Positions 53,980 through 58,408 of a DNA stretch of 58,408 nt are shown here, piece after piece. This DNA comes from Rhodospirillales bacterium RIFCSPLOWO2_02_FULL_58_16 (lineage in GTDB: Bacteria; Pseudomonadota; Alphaproteobacteria; Rhodospirillales; 2-02-FULL-58-16), in NCBI GenBank assembly GCA_001830425.1, contig MIAA01000029.1:1-58408 (forward strand), read 5' to 3'. Below the pieces are notes generated by a model. It searched no databases and was not told where the DNA came from. It saw only the letters and a list, made by a program, of their open reading frames with translations. Every line of letters starts with the position of its first letter. Position 1 is the first letter of the stretch. A program made the translations under genes and the position numbers.

Positions 53980-54481
53980 TTTTATTCTTGCGATGTTCTT
54001 CGCCGTCGAAGTCCAATTCCCATTTGCGGCGCCGGTCAGGGCCGGTGAAGACGCTGCTTTCGACGAAAGGGCGCGGCCGATCAATGGCGGCATGCATCCG
54101 GCTGACCAGCATCTCAAGTGAAAAAGGCTTGGCGAGAAACTCGCTGACCCCGGCATTGCGGGCCATTTGCACATGGGACGCATCGGCGAACGATGTAATC
54201 AGGATGATCGGCACCTCGTGAATGGAAATATCCTTGCCGGTGCGAACGGTTCGCGTGAACTCAACGCCGTCAATACCCGGCATTTCAAAGTCGGTGATGA
54301 TAAGATTCGGCCAGAATCCGCTTTTTATGGCCGCCAGGGCGTCGGCGCCGTCTTTCGCCTCACGAACTTCCCTGACCGATAATTCATGCAGCATTCCGAG
54401 CAATATTCTGCATATGAATCCGCTGTCATCGACGATCAGCACGCGCAGATTTTTGAAAGGTTTATCGTCCGGTTTCGCCAT
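53966..54481 (-). CDS. CheY-like response regulator
   Basis: 171 residues: one receiver domain (LIVDDSGFICRILLGML; phospho-acceptor in IITDFEMPGIDG; Lys in AKPFS) and a ~40-residue tail with DRRRKWE, a signature shared by many alphaproteobacterial receiver proteins. It has no DNA-binding domain. The ATG at 54481 has AAGGGA upstream; longer in-frame starts lack one. The end overlaps the M23 gene end by 14 bases (convergent). It could be the partner of the kinase at 50944–52911. Confidence 0.88.
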   Translation of the reverse strand: MAKPDDKPFKNLRVLIVDDSGFICRILLGMLHELSVREVREAKDGADALAAIKSGFWPNLIITDFEMPGIDGVEFTRTVRTGKDISIHEVPIILITSFADASHVQMARNAGVSEFLAKPFSLEMLVSRMHAAIDRPRPFVESSVFTGPDRRRKWELDFDGEEHRKNKISEP

Positions 54482-54624
54482 ATCAGGTTCCCTTGTGGAC
54501 ATACGCCGTCGCAATAAATCGTATCGATACCAAAATATCAAGAGGGACAGATTGATAACAGGCATTAATTGGCGTAGAATGGAACTTGCGCGTTTAGACT
54601 TTACCCAGCCGGAGGATCCCTCAC

Positions 54625-54816
54625 ATGTCTGACAAATTAGACGAAAAAATTCGTTATCGCGCCTACACGCTATGGGAGGCCGACGGTTCTCCCGAAGGCA
54701 GGGAGATGGACTATTGGCTGAAAGCGGAGAATGAAATCAAATCGGGCATGGTCCGCGCCTCCGGACCCAAGGCCGCAACGAAGAAGAAAGCTCCGGCCCG
54801 GAAAAAAATAAAGTAA
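54625..54816 (+). CDS. DUF2934 small protein
   Basis: 63 residues. The pattern IRYRAYTLWEADGSPEGRE…YWLKAE is that of DUF2934, a family of unknown function common in alphaproteobacteria. The last 20 residues are Lys/Ala-rich (ATKKKAPARKKIK), hinting at nucleic-acid or acidic-partner binding. GGAGG precedes the ATG. It is the first gene before the cytochrome cluster, 28 bases upstream. Confidence 0.85.
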   Translation: MSDKLDEKIRYRAYTLWEADGSPEGREMDYWLKAENEIKSGMVRASGPKAATKKKAPARKKIK

Positions 54817-54844
54817 TGATTATAAAAAAGGGAGGGATTTATTA

Positions 54845-55219
54845 ATGAACAAGGGACAGTTCCTGGGCTTGGCCGTCATGGTTGCCCTGGCCGGCGGATC
54901 GGCGTCGGCCGGCGCCCCCGACGTCAAGGACGGCGTCGAGGTCTACAATAAGCGGTGCAAGGCCTGTCATGCGATAAAAGCCGGCGACCACAAGAACGGT
55001 CCTTCCCTGGCCGGCGTTTTCGGAAAAAACGCCGCCTCGACGGAATTTCCCAAGTACCTGGGACTCAAGAATAAAAAGGATGTCGTATGGAACGAGGCGA
55101 ATCTGGATGCTTATCTCACCGATCCGACCAAGTTTGTCGGCGAGAAAACCATGGTTTTCAAGCTGACAAAGGCCGAGGAACGCGCCGCCGTTATCGAGTA
55201 TCTGAAGACGTTAAAATAA
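54845..55219 (+). CDS. class I cytochrome c
   Basis: Periplasmic monoheme electron carrier of 124 residues. A signal peptide ends near SASAG (residue 23). The heme site is CKACH (38–42) and Met103 in KTMVF is the likely sixth ligand. It resembles the short cytochrome c2/c552 group. It is the first redox gene of a five-gene electron-transfer cluster and probably exchanges electrons with the tetraheme protein or an oxidase. Confidence 0.92.
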   Translation: MNKGQFLGLAVMVALAGGSASAGAPDVKDGVEVYNKRCKACHAIKAGDHKNGPSLAGVFGKNAASTEFPKYLGLKNKKDVVWNEANLDAYLTDPTKFVGEKTMVFKLTKAEERAAVIEYLKTLK

Positions 55220-55260
55220 TCATCGCCGTAGGCATAAGGTAGTCGGGGGAAAACGCGGCC

Positions 55261-55782
55261 ATGAAGAAGTTCACCGCCAAGTCACATTTTTACCGCCTGG
55301 CGGCGGTGGCAGCCATTGCCTTGGTCGCTTTTCTGGTGATCAAGGCGTGGGCCGTGCCGTCCAGTTGGGTTGATGCGGACGGCAACTGGTATCGCGGCGC
55401 CTCCCTTGATGAAATGCTGGAACAGCCTTTAATCTACGGAGGCAACGAGTCCTGCGTGGAATGTCATAAGGAACAGCACGACGACGTCGGTCAACACGCG
55501 CACAAGGCGTTGTCGTGCGAGTCCTGCCACGGCTCTCTCGCCGACCATGCCCAGGAGGGCAAAAAGATCGCCGACGCCAAGGTCGAAACCACATCCTCGT
55601 GGCAGTGTCTTAACTGCCATGATCGACGCATTACCAAGCCCAAGGACTTCCCGCAATTCGACGGGGTAAAAATCATGGAGCATACGGATATGCACAATCA
55701 GATGCACAATGAAAAGCCCAAGGAAAATGAGGACGTCATGCTATGCACCACCTGCCATAACGCCCACGACCCGAAACCATGA
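55261..55782 (+). CDS. membrane-anchored tetraheme cytochrome c
   Basis: 173 residues. A single N-terminal transmembrane helix (about 13–30) is probably uncleaved, so the protein is tethered on the periplasmic side. Four CxxCH sites are at 65–69 (CVECH), 86–90 (CESCH), 116–120 (CLNCH) and 162–166 (CTTCH). Extra histidines at 80, 81, 141, 145 and 149 could serve as distal ligands. The end overlaps the Fe–S gene (ATGA). The layout cytochrome–Fe–S–NrfD recalls DsrJOP and NrfBCD. Confidence 0.9.
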   Translation: MKKFTAKSHFYRLAAVAAIALVAFLVIKAWAVPSSWVDADGNWYRGASLDEMLEQPLIYGGNESCVECHKEQHDDVGQHAHKALSCESCHGSLADHAQEGKKIADAKVETTSSWQCLNCHDRRITKPKDFPQFDGVKIMEHTDMHNQMHNEKPKENEDVMLCTTCHNAHDPKP

Positions 55783-56591
55783 CGGACCAAAACCCGAATA
55801 AGTTTGAATTTTCCGATCCGGCCGTCGCCGATTATGACGCCCGGCGGGAATTCCTGAAACATGTGCTTGCCGGAACGGCGGCGGCCACCGTCCTTATGGT
55901 GTTCGGACCCGGCGCCGCCGCCCACGGCCCGGAAAGCCCGACCTACAAGAGTCTTGCCAAGGTAAAGCACCGCTACGCTTATGTGATCGACGTCAACAAA
56001 TGTATCGGCTGCGGCAACTGCGTGCGCGCCTGCAAACGGGAAAACAGCGTTCCCGCCGAATTCTTTCGGACCTGGGTCGAACGCTACATTATTAAACGGG
56101 AGGGCGTTTACGTCGATTCCCCCAACGGCGCCCTTGAGGGGTTCGAGCGCGTCAATGAGATTTACCGCAATGACGTCATCAACGCCATGACCGTTCCTAA
56201 AATGTGTAATCACTGCCACAATCCGCCATGCGTCCAGGTCTGTCCTGTCGGCGCCACCTTCAAGTCGCCGGAAGGATTCGTCCTGATCGATAACGGCTAT
56301 TGTCTGGCCTGCGGCTACTGCGTCCAGGCATGTCCCTACGCCGCCCGCTTCATCAATCCGGTCAAGAAGAAATCCGACAAGTGCACCTGGTGCTATCACC
56401 GGGTGATGAAGGGCAAGCTGCCCGCCTGCGTCACCGTCTGCCCGCAAAAGGCCAGGATTTTCGGCGACCTCAAGGACCAGGAAAGCGAGGTGACCAAGAT
56501 TTTCGCTGCGGATCAGTGGATGATCCTCAAGCCGGAGATGAATACCGATCCGACCTGTTTTTATGTCGGCCTGCCGAGGGAGGTTATCTGA
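55779..56591 (+). CDS. Tat-linked four-cluster ferredoxin-type subunit
   Basis: 270 residues. Four [4Fe-4S] sites can be traced: Cys75/78/81/85, 143/146/151/155, 175/178/181/185 and 202/205/217/221, as in PsrB, NrfC and DsrO. An N-terminal RREFLK (Arg22–Arg23) followed by a hydrophobic segment is a Tat export signal, here after an unusually long 20-residue lead. It should sit on the periplasmic face bound to the NrfD protein. The stop overlaps the next start (TGATG). Confidence 0.93.
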   Translation: MTDQNPNKFEFSDPAVADYDARREFLKHVLAGTAAATVLMVFGPGAAAHGPESPTYKSLAKVKHRYAYVIDVNKCIGCGNCVRACKRENSVPAEFFRTWVERYIIKREGVYVDSPNGALEGFERVNEIYRNDVINAMTVPKMCNHCHNPPCVQVCPVGATFKSPEGFVLIDNGYCLACGYCVQACPYAARFINPVKKKSDKCTWCYHRVMKGKLPACVTVCPQKARIFGDLKDQESEVTKIFAADQWMILKPEMNTDPTCFYVGLPREVI

Positions 56592-57790
56592 TGGAAGAGT
56601 TATTGCCCGCCGGGGCGTTGGTGAACTACATCTTCCCCAATAACGCCCATGTCACATGGTCGATCATGATCGTCATCTATCCCTATATCACGGGGCTGGT
56701 GGCCGGCGCCTTCGTTGTTTCCTCCATGTATCATGTGTTCGAGGTCAAGGAGTTCAAGCCGGTCGCCAACATGGCGCTGGTGGCGGCGTTCAGCTTCGGC
56801 CTGTTCGCCGGTCTGCCGTTGCTGGTTCATCTCGGACAGCCGCAGCGATTCTACCAGATATACACCACGCCTCACCTGACCTCGGCGATGAGCATATTCG
56901 GCTACGTTTATTCCAGCTATCTGGTCCTGCTGATGCTCGAAATATGGATGATTTACCGCAAGGTCTTCATCGGGAAATACCGGGAGACCGGCGGCAAGGG
57001 CCTGATGGGGCTGATCTGGTATATCCTGTGTCTGGGCGTCACTGAATACTTTCCGTCCTCGGCAAACAGCGACCGCAAATTCACCAAATTCCTGGCCGGC
57101 ATCGGCATTCCATGGGCTTGCCTGCTTCACGGCTATGTCGGGTTCGTCTTCGGCTCGGTCAAGGCCATCGCCTGGTGGGCGACGCCGTTGCAGCCGTTCA
57201 TTTTCCTGTCCTCCGCCATCGTCAGCGGCATGGCCATACTCTTTCTTATGTACAGCTTCATCACCTGGAACAAAGGATGGAAGTATGATTACCATATGAC
57301 CAAGAAGCTGATGATCACGTTGTGGATCGCCTTTATCATCGACTACGCGATGGAAGTGCTTGAGCTGTCGTTTTTTGTTTATGAACAGGGCCTCCACTGG
57401 AAGACCATCAAACCGCTGCTGGATGGACCTCTGTTCGGTTATTATGTGCTGGGGCAGATGGGGTTTCTTTCGCTCGGCCCCGTTCTGGTGCTGGGCATAG
57501 TTTCACTTCTCGACATTCGGGGAAAGGCGTTGATCTATCTCTCGAATTTCGCCTGCCTGATGCTGGTGTTCCAGGTTCTGGTCATGCGGTTCAACGTGGT
57601 GGTCGGCGGCCAGTTGATCTCGAAATCGGATCGCGGATACGTTGCTTATCATTGGGAGTTGATCGGCAAGGAAGGCATCCTGACGGCGGTGATCATCCTG
57701 TCGATGCCCTTTGTCGTTTATTACGTTATCGGCCGCTTCATTCCCGTTCTAACCGACCCCGGCCAAGAGAAGGCCACCGGCCATCATTGA
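56591..57790 (+). CDS. nrfD: NrfD/PsrC-family integral membrane quinone-interacting protein
   Basis: 399 residues with nine to ten hydrophobic helices, the NrfD fold. The N-terminal segment (WSIMIVIYPYITGLVAGAF, cited in part) and LGQPQRFYQI match the family's quinone-site region. NrfD proteins pass electrons between the quinone pool and a periplasmic Fe–S partner. It is co-translated with the Fe–S gene. No molybdopterin or other catalytic subunit is adjacent in this window. Confidence 0.92.
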   Translation: MEELLPAGALVNYIFPNNAHVTWSIMIVIYPYITGLVAGAFVVSSMYHVFEVKEFKPVANMALVAAFSFGLFAGLPLLVHLGQPQRFYQIYTTPHLTSAMSIFGYVYSSYLVLLMLEIWMIYRKVFIGKYRETGGKGLMGLIWYILCLGVTEYFPSSANSDRKFTKFLAGIGIPWACLLHGYVGFVFGSVKAIAWWATPLQPFIFLSSAIVSGMAILFLMYSFITWNKGWKYDYHMTKKLMITLWIAFIIDYAMEVLELSFFVYEQGLHWKTIKPLLDGPLFGYYVLGQMGFLSLGPVLVLGIVSLLDIRGKALIYLSNFACLMLVFQVLVMRFNVVVGGQLISKSDRGYVAYHWELIGKEGILTAVIILSMPFVVYYVIGRFIPVLTDPGQEKATGHH

Positions 57791-57870
57791 CGTAACGCCG
57801 TCCCTACGGTTAAATGCGCTACGGCATTGCGCGGACCTATGTTCAAACGCTCAAACGGAGGAAAGATTCG

Positions 57871-58263
57871 ATGATTACCCATAGATTTTTAGGCCCGCTG
57901 GTTGCGAGCGCCGCGTTGCTGCTCACCGGAACGTGGTCATCAAATGCGCGGGCGGATGATGCCAGCTTCAAGCATGAAGCCCATCCCATCCTGCTGTTCT
58001 ACTGCGCCTCGTGCCATACGCCGCCTAACGGCGAGGGCTTTGAAAAAAGCGGCCTGGACATAACGACGTATGAATCGATCATGAAAGGCACCAAGCTCGG
58101 CCCGATCATCGTTCCGGGGGATGCGTTCTCCAGCAACATGATGGTCCTTATCGAGGGACGGGCGTCCAAGCAACTCAAGATGCCTCATAACGACCAGGAA
58201 CTGTCGAAGTGGGAAAAGACCATCCTCAGGCGCTGGATCAACCGGGGCGCCAAAAACGATTGA
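57871..58263 (+). CDS. monoheme cytochrome c, PSCyt1-like
   Basis: 130 residues with a signal peptide (to about ARA at 28). The heme motif CASCH (45–49) is embedded in HPILLFYCASCHTPP, and the rest (SGLDITTYESIMKG; GKAS…MPH-type region; ILRRWINRGAKND) follows the pattern of the planctomycete-type cytochrome C domain, also seen in other phyla. GGAGG lies ten bases before the ATG at 57871. It is 80 bases after nrfD and is probably the terminal electron acceptor or donor of the module. Confidence 0.85.
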   Translation: MITHRFLGPLVASAALLLTGTWSSNARADDASFKHEAHPILLFYCASCHTPPNGEGFEKSGLDITTYESIMKGTKLGPIIVPGDAFSSNMMVLIEGRASKQLKMPHNDQELSKWEKTILRRWINRGAKND

Positions 58264-58340
58264 ACATCGGCCTTAATCATTGACCTATGACGGCCCCCCA
58301 CTTTCCCCTCCTTACGAAGAAGGGGAGGTTGTTGCCGATA
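58264..58340. repeat. REP-like repeat following the cytochrome gene
   Basis: ATTGACCTATGACGGCCCC and the CCCCTCCTTACGAAGAAGGGG hairpin (one mismatch from the family, arms cited) match the start of the composite repeat at 22415–22480. It then runs into GTTTTATAAACCACA, which resembles the edge of the CACAGAG element. The remaining bases to the window end show no gene. Confidence 0.65.
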
Positions 58341-58408
58341 CTGTTTTATAAACCACATAGCGTAATTCCGGTGGTCACTCTCCCGAGCCTATAATGCGGG
58401 GTCGCGCA

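Noticed and set aside
1-58408. tRNA, rRNA, CRISPR arrays, prophage or intact IS transposase genes
   Set aside because: None was recognised on either strand by reading intergenic regions and coding frames; small structured RNAs cannot be excluded without a covariance search.

Overview
The window looks like chromosome of a free-living, GC-rich alphaproteobacterium, most likely of the Rhodospirillales type. The signs are a DivK–PleD pair, a split proton-translocating transhydrogenase (pntAA/pntAB/pntB), an L21 with a long Ala/Lys tail, a Rickettsia-like isc operon with two cysteine desulfurases, a Flp-type pilin and several dispersed intergenic repeats. This is inference from gene content; no database was searched.

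Layout. 0–1.9 kb: a lone AT-richer ParB-like gene followed by repeats. 1.9–6 kb: speB–tyrS facing anmK, then an alpha/beta hydrolase. 6.1–13.1 kb: one long plus-strand operon, cysE–iscR–nifS-like–iscS–iscU–iscA–hscB–hscA, which makes O-acetylserine for cysteine, mobilises its sulfur and builds Fe–S clusters. It is preceded by a strong promoter with a near-consensus IscR site. 13.1–13.8 kb: a dense repeat cluster. 13.8–22.4 kb: a TolC-like protein, a molybdopterin oxidoreductase coupled to a TIM-barrel protein, a giant fused Fe–S/flavin oxidoreductase and a rhodanese. 22.6–25.7 kb: rplU–rpmA–obgE–proB. 25.7–30.7 kb: MNT/HepT (hepT frameshifted), the pnt operon, and decayed AbiEii and leucine-rich-repeat remnants. 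30.9–35.6 kb: dapD–dapE–membrane protein, VapBC and truA. 35.7–44.5 kb: a PilZ–REC–REC histidine kinase, rnr, a ParDE-like pair, ctpA, rpmG, pleD and divK. 44.5–50.7 kb: two secreted Sel1-repeat proteins flanking a Flp-like pilin with a hyperacidic tail and a convergent TPR–ATP-grasp protein. 50.9–54.5 kb: a membrane histidine kinase, an M23 peptidase and a response regulator. 54.6–58.3 kb: a DUF2934 protein and an electron-transfer cluster (cytochrome c, tetraheme cytochrome, Tat-linked 4x[4Fe-4S] protein, NrfD, cytochrome c).

Three repeat families punctuate the gaps. The first is a ~215-bp MITE-like element (three copies) with terminal inverted repeats and flanking TA. The second is a short CCCCTCCTT/AAGGAGGGG hairpin, of which one copy lies inside a coding sequence. 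The third is a CACAGAG-type element, two copies of which sit in inverted orientation around a 12-kb segment containing the isc operon.

The most distinctive points are the hyperacidic-tail pilin next to an ATP-grasp enzyme, the IscR-type operator that places cysE at the head of the isc operon, the 1168-residue fused oxidoreductase, the NrfD electron-transfer module without a catalytic subunit, and five toxin–antitoxin or defence-type loci (several broken) scattered among housekeeping genes.
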